DNA from: JANQFV01 sp964468185
GTDB lineage: Bacteria; Planctomycetota; Phycisphaerae; UBA1845; Fen-1342
NCBI GenBank assembly: GCA_964468185.1
Contig: CAYXTR010000004.1
Location: 124,001-188,000 of the forward strand
Direction of reading: 5' to 3'
DNA length: 64,000 nt
The notes under the pieces were generated by a model that searched no databases, was not told the DNA's origin, and saw nothing but the letters and a program-made list of their open reading frames with translations. Both the position numbers and the translations under genes were made by a program. Of the stretch, positions 8,291 to 16,407 are shown in pieces. Within the stretch, counting starts at the first letter, position 1; each line of letters begins with the position of its first letter.

Positions 8291-9244
8291 ATGCGTATCG
8301 TCTTCCTGGGAACGGGTGATTTCGGGGTCCCGGCACTGCACGCGCTCCGTGCAGCCAGCCATGAAATCATGCGGGCGATCAGTCAGCCGGATCGGCCGGC
8401 GGGCCGGGGGCGCACCATTCAGCCAACGCCAATCCACGCAGCGTCCGACGCGCTCGGGCTACCCCACGTGCAGGCCGAGGATGTGAACGCGCTCGACCGA
8501 AAAACGCACTTTGGTGACGCGGAAATTGGCGTCGTCGCCGCATTCGGGCAGAAGATCGGACCGGAGGTTCTCGCGGCACTGCCACGCGGACTTGTGAACA
8601 TCCACGGCTCGTTGTTGCCGAAGTTCCGTGGAGCGGCGCCGTTCCAGCGCGCGATCATCGAGGGTGCGGTCGAAACCGGCGTGACCGTGTTTCAACTTAA
8701 CGAGCGTTGGGACGCGGGTGCCGTCTGGGGACGCAAGGCAACGACAATCTGCGAAAATGAAACCGCAGACGAGTTGCACGATCGACTCGCAAAGCTCGGG
8801 GCAGAACTAATCGTCGAGGTCCTGAATGACATCGCCGCCGGCACGCAGACGCCTGAGACGCAGGACACATCTCAGGTCACGCGGGCACCCAAACTGAACA
8901 AAACGGAGGGCACAGTGGATTGGTCGCAGCCGGCGAGCCGGATCGTCCGTCGCATTCACGGGCTCTGGTCTTGGCCGGCGGCGGCGTGCATGTTCGTCTC
9001 GCGCAGCGGCAAGTCCGAGCGTTTGCTTATCGCACGGGCCAAGGTGGCGGGCGAAGAAACGAAGCCGACCGGCGCATTTCCACCCGGCACGTTCCTGCCG
9101 GATCGAACAGTGCAAGCCGGCGTCGGGTGCGTCCGCCTGCTCGAGGTGCGCCCGGCCGGTAAGAAGCTGATGCCGTTCGAAGCGTTCGCGAACGGTCGGC
9201 AAGTCGCGCCGCCGGATCGGCTGGAACCGATCGTTTCGCCATGA
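8291..9244 (+). CDS. fmt: methionyl-tRNA formyltransferase
   Basis: 317 residues. It formylates initiator Met-tRNA with 10-formyltetrahydrofolate. The N-terminal Rossmann-like domain begins MRIVFLGTGDFGVPAL. QPDRPAGRGRTIQPTPI and the catalytic VNIHGSLLPKFRGAAPFQRA (with the Asn-His-Ser-Asp set completed by RWDAGAV) are present. The C-terminal OB-like domain includes APKLNKTEGTVDW and RIHGLW. The stop overlaps the rsmB start by ATGA, the common fmt-rsmB coupling. The first 90 residues are slightly compact, but no key residue is missing. Confidence 0.95.
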   Translation: MRIVFLGTGDFGVPALHALRAASHEIMRAISQPDRPAGRGRTIQPTPIHAASDALGLPHVQAEDVNALDRKTHFGDAEIGVVAAFGQKIGPEVLAALPRGLVNIHGSLLPKFRGAAPFQRAIIEGAVETGVTVFQLNERWDAGAVWGRKATTICENETADELHDRLAKLGAELIVEVLNDIAAGTQTPETQDTSQVTRAPKLNKTEGTVDWSQPASRIVRRIHGLWSWPAAACMFVSRSGKSERLLIARAKVAGEETKPTGAFPPGTFLPDRTVQAGVGCVRLLEVRPAGKKLMPFEAFANGRQVAPPDRLEPIVSP

Positions 9245-10650
9245 CGCAAAGACGTGACAGCGGGGAACTGGACGGCCGAACGGCCGCGGTCGAGGCCGTC
9301 ACTGCGGCGTTGCAGGAACGGGGGTTCGTTGCCGACATCCTGCGGGGATTCCGCGCAGCCGGGCGGCTTGATTCGCGCGAGGCGGGCCTCGCGATGGAGA
9401 TCGGACTGGGGGCAACGCGGCACGCGATCACCAGCGAGCACGTCCTACGCAGCGTGGCGCGCTACGACCCGCGCCGCGTGCGGCCCGGGCTCCGGGCCGC
9501 CTTCCTGGCAGCAACGTATCAGATCATCTGGATGGACCGCGTGCCGGTTTTCGCAGCCGTGGACGAGTCAGTCAGCCTCGCGCGCCGGCGACACGGCCCG
9601 CGGGCAGCGGGAATGATCAACGCAGTGCTGCGGCGTCTTACCGGGTCGTTAGCGGAACGACGCACGCCTTGGCAACGGCTGGATGAGCGGCACGTCCGCG
9701 TAAGCTGGTCGGACGCCTGCAGTTTCAAACACCCGGTTTTGCCATCGCCAGACGAGTCACACCATTACGACCACCTGGCAGCCGCGACAGGAGAACACGC
9801 CAATCGGTATCGCGCGCTGTGCCATACATACGGCGATGACGCTGCCGAGCAAATCAGTTGGGCCTCCCAGGCAGTTCCACCGCTCGTGCTGCACGCGAAT
9901 TCACTGCGAATTGACGGCGAAGGCTGGGCCGAGCAGTTACGGGCGCAACATGGGGAGCACGCCGAAATCGACGGCCTGCGCGCGTGGTTGCCACCGACGG
10001 TCGCAATTACCGAACTGCCGCTCTTCCACGCAGGACGTGCATACGTGCAAGACACGACGGCCCATGTCGCAGCGACGGCGGTGGACGCGCGTCCGGGAGA
10101 GCGAGTACTGGATCTGTGCGCCGCCCCGGGCGGAAAATCAATGACCGTGGCGATTGCGATGTCCGACCGGGGCGAAGTGATAGCCTGCGACGTGAATGAG
10201 GCGCGCATCAAGCGTGTTCGAGACAACGCGGCCCGGCTGGGGCTGGCAAGCATACACGCTCGGATGGTCGCTGATGACCCGCAGGCCCCCCTCGACGAAT
10301 TGGGGATGTTCGATGCCGCTCTGGTTGATGCCCCGTGCTCCAACAGCGGCGTTGTGGCTCGCCGACCTGAAGCCCGCTTGCGCCTCAACGCGCAGAAACT
10401 GCGGTCACTCGTCATGGGACAGGTACACCTCCTCGACCGGGCGGCGGCGGCGGTGCGACCGGGCGGACGGCTCGTCTACAGCACGTGCAGCATCGAGCCC
10501 GACGAGAATGAGCAGGTGGTGGCAACGTTCCTTGAAGCCCGCCCCGACTGGCAGATGCAGGACCAGCATACAACGCTCCCCGCCTGGGGACCGGCACTAC
10601 ACGGCTGGCGCGACGGCGGCTACCTGGCTCGGCTGACGCGCAAGCGCTAG
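9241..10650 (+). CDS. rsmB: 16S rRNA m5C967 methyltransferase (RsmB family)
   Basis: 469 residues. The N-terminal NusB-like RNA-binding domain (about 1-150, with AAGMINAVLRRL) is followed by a SAM-dependent methyltransferase domain. That domain shows VLDLCAAPGGKS (SAM binding), VIACDVNEARIKRV, the nucleophile/partner motif ALVDAPCSNSGV, and VYSTCSIEPDENEQ. The two Cys of motifs IV and VI typical of RNA m5C enzymes are both present. It follows fmt with a four-base overlap. A segment around 160-180 is rich in His/Ser/Pro and looks like an insertion compared with E. coli RsmB. Confidence 0.93.
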   Translation: MTQRRDSGELDGRTAAVEAVTAALQERGFVADILRGFRAAGRLDSREAGLAMEIGLGATRHAITSEHVLRSVARYDPRRVRPGLRAAFLAATYQIIWMDRVPVFAAVDESVSLARRRHGPRAAGMINAVLRRLTGSLAERRTPWQRLDERHVRVSWSDACSFKHPVLPSPDESHHYDHLAAATGEHANRYRALCHTYGDDAAEQISWASQAVPPLVLHANSLRIDGEGWAEQLRAQHGEHAEIDGLRAWLPPTVAITELPLFHAGRAYVQDTTAHVAATAVDARPGERVLDLCAAPGGKSMTVAIAMSDRGEVIACDVNEARIKRVRDNAARLGLASIHARMVADDPQAPLDELGMFDAALVDAPCSNSGVVARRPEARLRLNAQKLRSLVMGQVHLLDRAAAAVRPGGRLVYSTCSIEPDENEQVVATFLEARPDWQMQDQHTTLPAWGPALHGWRDGGYLARLTRKR

Positions 10651-10676
10651 CTTCCGGCCCGTTCCACGACCAAGTC

Positions 10677-10922
10677 TCACGACGCCGGCTGCTTGTGCGT
10701 TCCATCACACCACGGCATGTTGGCGCTGCGGTGACATTGGCAGACCCATTTCTTGCCGGCCTCGTCAACCTCCAGACAGATCGGCTTGCAGCCGGTGTCC
10801 AAGCGGTTATGGGACCCGTCGCAGTAAGGCAGTTTGCCGGAATGGCCGCAGGTGCAGTAGGCCTTCTTCCCGGGGGTCTCGTCAATGCCGATAGGGGCGG
10901 TTCCGTGTTTCGGGTCGGCCAT
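10677..10922 (-). CDS. dual CDGSH iron-sulfur protein
   Basis: 81 residues with two CDGSH-type [2Fe-2S] sites. The first is CTCGHSGKLPYCDGSH, and the second is CQCHRSANMPWCDGTH with Thr replacing Ser. Each has the three-Cys-one-His ligand set. Proteins with two such motifs form the bacterial class I/II-like CDGSH group and are thought to act in redox or iron-sulfur handling; the partner is unknown. It is convergent with rsmB (26 bases between stops), and its upstream region is shared with the divergent polX-like gene. Confidence 0.9.
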   Translation of the reverse strand: MADPKHGTAPIGIDETPGKKAYCTCGHSGKLPYCDGSHNRLDTGCKPICLEVDEAGKKWVCQCHRSANMPWCDGTHKQPAS

Positions 10923-11088
10923 CTAGTTGCTCTCCCGTACAAATTCCTACAAATTGCGGTTTGCGAAGTTAGAATGCTTGGTGGTGAATTATAGGCACCT
11001 GCGGGGGCCTTGGCAGTGTCTGTTGTGACCTGTTCGCTGCCGACCGCACGTCTGTTAAAATGGGCATCTGTGCGTGTGGAGCATGGGC

Positions 11089-12837
11089 ATGACAAACGCC
11101 GACGTGGCGCGCGCCTTCTTCGAGATTGCGGACCTCCTCGATATCCGTGGCGAGGACGGATTTCGCGTGACATCGTACCGACGTGTCGCGCGGACCATCG
11201 CCGAATTGCACGCGGATATCAACGAGGTCGTCGCGCGGGGCGAGCTGCACACGATCGAGGGCGTGGGGAAATCATCCGCCGAAAAAATCGAAGAGTACCT
11301 GAAAACCGGGCGACTGAGCGTGCGGGACGAATTGATCGCGGAAGTGCCCGAGACACTGCTCGCCCTGCTCGATGTCCCACTGCTTGGGCCACGGAAAGTG
11401 GCCCTGCTCTGGAAAGAGCGCAACGTTACCTCGCTGCCCGAGCTGCGCGAGGCGATCGAGCTGCATCGGCTCGATGACCTGAAAGGCTTCGGCGACAAGA
11501 CGCTCCAGCGAATGCTGATCGGCATCGACTTCATCGAACGCAGCGCCAAGCAGGTGCGCCTCGGTGACGCTTGGCAGATCGCGACCAAAATCGGCAACGC
11601 CTTGCTGAAGGTCCCCGGCGTCAAGCGGATCGTGCGGGCGGGCGCACTGCGCCGCGGCTGCGAGATGATCGGCGATATCGACCTCCTGTGCATCTCGGAA
11701 GATCCGATGCCCGTCATTCGGCGTTTCCTCGAATTGTCGGGCGTCAAGGCAGTGGTCTCCGCCGACGGCAAGAAGGCATCGGTGCGCTTCGAATTTCGGG
11801 GTGGACAGACCCTGCCGACGCACCTGCGAGTGGTGCCGGAACAGTGCTTTGGGGCAGCGTGGCTGTATTGGACGGGAAGCGATGCGCACTACGGTCGCCT
11901 GCGTGAGATGGCCAAGGCCCGCGGCTATGTGCTGAACGACCACGGGCTATTCGCGCGGGAACGGACCATCGCGTGTCGAACCGAGGAGGAGATCTACGAG
12001 GCGTTGGTGCTGCCATGGGTGCCGCCGGAAATGCGCGAAAACAAGGACGAGTTCGGCACTTACGAAATTCCGGAGGATATCGTCTCCGTGGAGATGATCC
12101 GCGGCGACCTGCATATGCATACTACGGCCAGCGATGGTCGCAATACGGTGGAGGAGATGGCAACCGCCGCGCGTCACCGCGGGTACGAGTTCATCTGCAT
12201 CACTGAGCATTCACAGAGCAGCAACATCGCCGGCGGGCTCAAGATCGAGCGACTGCTCGAACACGTCGCGAACATCCGGGCACTCAATAAACGAATCGAC
12301 GGCATCACGATTCTGGCCGGGGCCGAAGTGGATATCCTGGCGAACGGTCGACTCGATTATCCGGATCAGGTCCTGGCACAACTCGACTTCGTCATGGCAT
12401 CAATCCACTCCGGACTTGGACACGATACCAAGACGAACACCGCCCGCACGCTGGCCGCGATTCGCAATCCATTCGTGAACTGCATTTCGCACCCGACCGG
12501 CCGCCTGATCAAGGAACGCGTTGCGATGCCGCTGGACATCGAGACCATCTGCAAGGAAGCGGCTCGCACGGGCACGGCCTTGGAAATCAACGCGAACTAC
12601 CATCGGCTCGACCTGAAGGACGATCACGCTCGCCTGGCCCGCGAGCATACCGTCACGCTGTGTATCAACACCGATGCCCACTCCGTCGAGCAACTGGATC
12701 AAATGCACTTCGGAGTGCTGACGGCGCGCCGCGCTGGCTTGCGCGAGCATGATGTGCTGAACACCCGTTCGGCCGGAGAAATTGCGTTCTTCGTCGGCGT
12801 GAAGCGCGAGCGGGCGCGATCAACCATGCGGCTTTGA
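11089..12837 (+). CDS. polX: PolX-like protein: polymerase X domain (altered) plus PHP exonuclease
   Basis: 582 residues. The N-terminal helix-hairpin-helix and family X polymerase regions show IEGVGKSSAEKI, LGPRKVALL, GALRRG and IGDIDLL (Asp196, Asp198). A C-terminal PHP domain follows, with GDLHMHTTASDG, CITEHSQ, AGAEVDIL, MASIHSG, ISHPTGR and INTDAHS all intact. Bacterial PolX fills gaps in repair and has 3'-5' exonuclease activity in PHP. The third catalytic Asp of the polymerase, normally in V-D-L/F-R, is His245 here (PTHLRVVPEQCFGAA), so polymerisation may be lost. The ATG at 11089 is chosen because GGAG at 11078-11081 lies 7 bases upstream; GTG 11074 and ATG 11083 are alternatives. Confidence 0.88.
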   Translation: MTNADVARAFFEIADLLDIRGEDGFRVTSYRRVARTIAELHADINEVVARGELHTIEGVGKSSAEKIEEYLKTGRLSVRDELIAEVPETLLALLDVPLLGPRKVALLWKERNVTSLPELREAIELHRLDDLKGFGDKTLQRMLIGIDFIERSAKQVRLGDAWQIATKIGNALLKVPGVKRIVRAGALRRGCEMIGDIDLLCISEDPMPVIRRFLELSGVKAVVSADGKKASVRFEFRGGQTLPTHLRVVPEQCFGAAWLYWTGSDAHYGRLREMAKARGYVLNDHGLFARERTIACRTEEEIYEALVLPWVPPEMRENKDEFGTYEIPEDIVSVEMIRGDLHMHTTASDGRNTVEEMATAARHRGYEFICITEHSQSSNIAGGLKIERLLEHVANIRALNKRIDGITILAGAEVDILANGRLDYPDQVLAQLDFVMASIHSGLGHDTKTNTARTLAAIRNPFVNCISHPTGRLIKERVAMPLDIETICKEAARTGTALEINANYHRLDLKDDHARLAREHTVTLCINTDAHSVEQLDQMHFGVLTARRAGLREHDVLNTRSAGEIAFFVGVKRERARSTMRL

Positions 12838-12870
12838 CGCCGCTCGACGGACGCCAGTCGGGAGCCCTGC

Positions 12871-13554
12871 TCAACTCAGGACCAGCTTGTACCCGACCGC
12901 GTGCGCCGTGAGGATGTGCTGTGGCTTCTGCGGATCGGGCTCGAGCTTGCGCCGCAGGCTGACAATGTGGTTGTCCACGGTGCGGTCCGTCGGTCCTGAG
13001 CCCACCCCCCAAATGCGACTGAGCATCTCCGCACGCGGCACAGCCTCGCCGACCCGCTCATGCAGCATGCGCAGAATCTCGGATTCGTAGTAACCCAGCG
13101 GAATCTCACCTTCCGGCGTGACCACGATCTGACGCACCAGATCAACCTGCCGGTCGCCAACCGTGAATTGCGCCCGCGACGTCGTCGGCTGGCTGGCGCG
13201 ACGCAGCGCCGCGCTGACGCGGGCGAGCAGCTCGCGCAGGCTGAAGGGCTTGGTAACGTAATCATCGGCGCCCAGTTCCAGACCACGCACCTTGTCGATC
13301 TCCTGACTGCGAGCACTCAGGATGATGATCGGCATCATGTAGCCACCGGCGCGCAGGCGCCGACACACCTCGAACCCGTCGATGTCCGGCAGCATGATGT
13401 CCAGCAGCACGAGGTCGGTCGGCTCGGCCATGACGAGCTTGAGGCCCTCCTCGCCCGTCGCGCCATGCACAACCGCGTGGTTCTCAAACTCGAGGTTGTC
13501 GCGCAACCCCATCGCCAGGTCCGGTTCGTCTTCGATAATCACTATCCGTGACAT
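12871..13554 (-). CDS. OmpR/PhoB-family response regulator
   Basis: 227 residues. The receiver has acidic pocket IIEDE, phospho-acceptor LVLLDIMLPD (Asp52), ILSAR and TKPF. A winged-helix C-terminal domain follows, with LGYYESEILRMLHERVGEAVPR and DNHIVSLRRKLEPDP. It starts one base after the stop of lptG and is thus last in a minus-strand lptF-lptG-regulator unit. No histidine kinase is adjacent, so its partner is elsewhere. Placement suggests control linked to envelope lipid transport, which is inference. It converges on polX. Confidence 0.9.
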   Translation of the reverse strand: MSRIVIIEDEPDLAMGLRDNLEFENHAVVHGATGEEGLKLVMAEPTDLVLLDIMLPDIDGFEVCRRLRAGGYMMPIIILSARSQEIDKVRGLELGADDYVTKPFSLRELLARVSAALRRASQPTTSRAQFTVGDRQVDLVRQIVVTPEGEIPLGYYESEILRMLHERVGEAVPRAEMLSRIWGVGSGPTDRTVDNHIVSLRRKLEPDPQKPQHILTAHAVGYKLVLS

Positions 13555-13555
13555 G

Positions 13556-14650
13556 TCAGGTCTTCACATTGGCCAGGTGCACGACTGCGACGGGTCCGAA
13601 CACGAGGACCGGCAACCAGACGGCGAGGCGCGTCACAGCCGGGTCAGTCGTCATGCTATGCGACATGAACGCAAACGCAAAGCACCCGCCGGTCAACAGG
13701 AGGGCCTTTCCTCCCGCCACGAGCACGTTGGCCGGCTCCCGCGTGAGGAAGAACGGCACGGCCAGCAAGAGCAAGATCCACGCCAACAGGGGCTGCGTGA
13801 AGCGGATATCACGCATGCGGGCGACGGCGGGACGGTTTGGCAGGTTCTCGCTCTCCAGTAATGCGCTCATCTGACGAATGCTGAGCAGGCCAGCCCATTC
13901 GGATGATTGCCGCAGGAGAATCTGGTCCGGATTCAGCCCGAACCGGTACTCATCCAACGGCTCCCAGCGAATGGACGGCCCAAGCGCCTCCTCGCCGAAG
14001 GCCGGCGCCATCTGTTGCCGAACGCCGCGCGCGAGGATCCAGGTATGCCGGTCGCGGTCATATCGGGCACCGTCGGCGCGGATCAGGTGCCGCGGGTTGC
14101 CCTCCGCATCCGGTTCGATGATGTAGACGCCTTCGAGGCGGCCCTGGCGGGCATAGAGGCGCTGCGCGGTCAGGACCGCGTTGCGGTCGTCACGCACGCA
14201 CCGCACATCAACAGTGCGGGTCTCTGCCAGATCGTCGTGGTGACGCGCGATCTTGTCGGCGTAGCGGGGCACCACGACCTCGCTGTTGAACATCCACGCC
14301 GCGACCAGGAAAACGGAGCACACCAGCGTGGGCACCGCCAGCCGCTGCAGCGGAGTCCCGGCGGCAACCAGGGCGGTCATCTCGTTGTTCCACAGCAGAA
14401 TCGCGAACGTGAACGCCCCCGCGAACGTCATCAAAATGCCCCCCAGTTGGTGATAATACAGTGGCAGGTTGTAGCCATAGTAGTCGACCATATTCACCAA
14501 CACCTGCACGGTCGAAAGCTCAGGGTCTTCGGTGAACTCGTCGAGGTTCGCCAGCAGATCGGCAAAGATGTACAGCCCGATGAACAGCGCCAGCAAAATC
14601 AGGTAGCTCCGCAGAAACGTGCCGACAATATAGCGATCGATCGTGCTCAT
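13556..14650 (-). CDS. lptG: LptG-type permease (YjgP/YjgQ family)
   Basis: 364 residues. It is an inner-membrane permease of the LptB2FG complex that extracts lipopolysaccharide-type lipids. It begins MSTIDRYIVGTFLRSYLILL, followed by two further N-terminal membrane helices. A periplasmic beta-jellyroll-like region follows (about 120-265), then three C-terminal helices (ILLLLAVPFFLT, ALLLTGGCFAFAF, LPVLVFGPVAVV). The ATG at 14650 leaves 22 bases after lptF; a longer frame to 14689 would overlap lptF. LptF and LptG are hard to tell apart by sequence; order and the TIDRY start favour LptG. Confidence 0.8.
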   Translation of the reverse strand: MSTIDRYIVGTFLRSYLILLALFIGLYIFADLLANLDEFTEDPELSTVQVLVNMVDYYGYNLPLYYHQLGGILMTFAGAFTFAILLWNNEMTALVAAGTPLQRLAVPTLVCSVFLVAAWMFNSEVVVPRYADKIARHHDDLAETRTVDVRCVRDDRNAVLTAQRLYARQGRLEGVYIIEPDAEGNPRHLIRADGARYDRDRHTWILARGVRQQMAPAFGEEALGPSIRWEPLDEYRFGLNPDQILLRQSSEWAGLLSIRQMSALLESENLPNRPAVARMRDIRFTQPLLAWILLLLAVPFFLTREPANVLVAGGKALLLTGGCFAFAFMSHSMTTDPAVTRLAVWLPVLVFGPVAVVHLANVKT

Positions 14651-14672
14651 GAGCCTCTTCGTCGCGGCATGC

Positions 14673-16295
14673 TCACCGCCGTACACCAAACCAGATAATG
14701 CACAAGTCCGTCAGTGCAACTACCCCCAGCCCACCCCACGTGATGAACGGACCGAGGTAATGCGTCTGTTCATGATGCGTCAGTTGCTGGCCGAGCGCCA
14801 TCACCACTGTTACACAGAAAAAAGGCACCATCGCCAGCGCAAACGCCGCCAAGGCCCGGGCGCCGCGGAAAATAACGCCCAGCGCGGCCCCCATGATCAG
14901 AATGACAAGCGCACTGGCCGTCGAGCCCAGGCGAAAGTGAATCGTGCCCGCGAGCTTACGTTCCATCCGCGCGGTGCCCTTCTGCAAGCCGATACGACGC
15001 TGCTCGAAACTCTCAGGCAACGCGAGCGCGACGTCCGGATCCCGAATCTCAGCCGGCGTCGGTACGCGGTGCTCGGGGACCATCTGATCGGGCGACTGGG
15101 ACAAATCGAGCGTCCGCAGCGTATCACCCGTGTTCGACACCAGGCGCAGTTCCACCAGGAAACGACCACTCGGCAGCGCCGCAGGCGTCAGATCCGCCCG
15201 CTCGACGTCGTAGGTGAGCGGACGCGCTTCCGCCACGTCGTCCACCCGAATGTCGGCGTTTTCCAGAATCAGCCGCTTGTTGTCACCACTCCAGCGCAGT
15301 GTGTCGCACGCTACCATATACGTGCGGTCATAGTCCTCATCTTCCAGCACCAGCGGGGGGCTTTCCAGCAACGTCTCGGCACAGCGCGCGAGATAGCGCT
15401 GGCGCGTCAGGTCATTGATATAGTCGCGATAATCCTCGCGAATCCGCGGGGCGCCCCACGGCTGCCGCTGCCAGCGGAAAAGCGAACCAAGATCCGCCAT
15501 CGACAGACGCCCGGCAGACGGAATCGGCACCTCAATGGGACCAATCTGCTGTTGATCGATCACCACGGCCCGCTTGCCCACCTCGAAATCCTGCCCGTCG
15601 CGCACATGAAACGTAACCCGGATCGGCAGCGTACGTGTATCGAACACGCACAGGACATAGTCCGCGACCGTGAAGCGCACCAGCTTGCCATCGCGATCCA
15701 CGTGCAGAAATGTCGGGTTGTGAACGAGCAGATACTGCAGCCCTGCGTCGACTTCGAAGTTCTTCTCACGCAGCGCTTCCTCGGAAACGCCCTGCACCCG
15801 TTCGGCGGTAATCGTGTAGCGGTCTTCGTCGCTCTTGCCGCGGTGGATGAAACCCTTGTGCCGCAACTGCTGGGCGGCAAAGTCGCGAATGTTGCTGCGC
15901 GCCAGCCGATCAATCTGCTGCATGTAGCCCGGAATGATGAAGCCGCCAAAGAGCAACGTGAAGGATGAAACGAACACCGACAACAACAGGACCGACACGA
16001 ACAGGCGGTGTATGTTGATGCCAGCGGCCCGACAGGCGAGTAGCTCGTTGTCGGCGGCCAGGCGGCCGTACACCATCGTGGCGGCGAAGAGCGCTGCCAT
16101 CGGCATCGTCAGCGTCACCACGATGGGGATCAGCAGGTGCAATGACTCGACCACGTCACCCGCGGACACACCTTCATAACGCACCATGTTGAACAGACCG
16201 CCGCCAGCGGTAAACAGCACCGTTACGGCTGTCTGCGCAAGCAGAAAGGTCTTGAGCAGCTCGCGCAGTACATAGCTGTGCAGGGTGACCATCAA
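14673..16295 (-). CDS. lptF: LptF-type permease with long periplasmic domain
   Basis: 540 residues. It opens with a helix after LHSYVLRELLKTFLLAQTAV, then VTLTMPMAALFAATMVYGRLAADNELLACRAAGIN, the typical TM2/TM3 block of YjgP/YjgQ permeases. The C-terminal helices include ALVILIMGAALGVIF and AALAMVPFF-like segments. Typical members have about 360 residues; the extra length falls in the periplasmic region (about 150-440), which is roughly twice normal. It is first in the lptF-lptG-regulator unit. The substrate is presumed to be the lipid A-type outer membrane lipid. Family is sure; whether LptF or a paralogue is less so. Confidence 0.8.
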   Translation of the reverse strand: MMVTLHSYVLRELLKTFLLAQTAVTVLFTAGGGLFNMVRYEGVSAGDVVESLHLLIPIVVTLTMPMAALFAATMVYGRLAADNELLACRAAGINIHRLFVSVLLLSVFVSSFTLLFGGFIIPGYMQQIDRLARSNIRDFAAQQLRHKGFIHRGKSDEDRYTITAERVQGVSEEALREKNFEVDAGLQYLLVHNPTFLHVDRDGKLVRFTVADYVLCVFDTRTLPIRVTFHVRDGQDFEVGKRAVVIDQQQIGPIEVPIPSAGRLSMADLGSLFRWQRQPWGAPRIREDYRDYINDLTRQRYLARCAETLLESPPLVLEDEDYDRTYMVACDTLRWSGDNKRLILENADIRVDDVAEARPLTYDVERADLTPAALPSGRFLVELRLVSNTGDTLRTLDLSQSPDQMVPEHRVPTPAEIRDPDVALALPESFEQRRIGLQKGTARMERKLAGTIHFRLGSTASALVILIMGAALGVIFRGARALAAFALAMVPFFCVTVVMALGQQLTHHEQTHYLGPFITWGGLGVVALTDLCIIWFGVRR

Positions 16296-16407
16296 ATTGG
16301 GCGACTCAACTGAGCATCTGATCCGGTACCGATCCGCGCCTCGGACCCCGCCGCGATGGAACTCACTCTAGTCGGCCCGGATAGGGTGTCAAGTAATGCC
16401 CGTGTCG

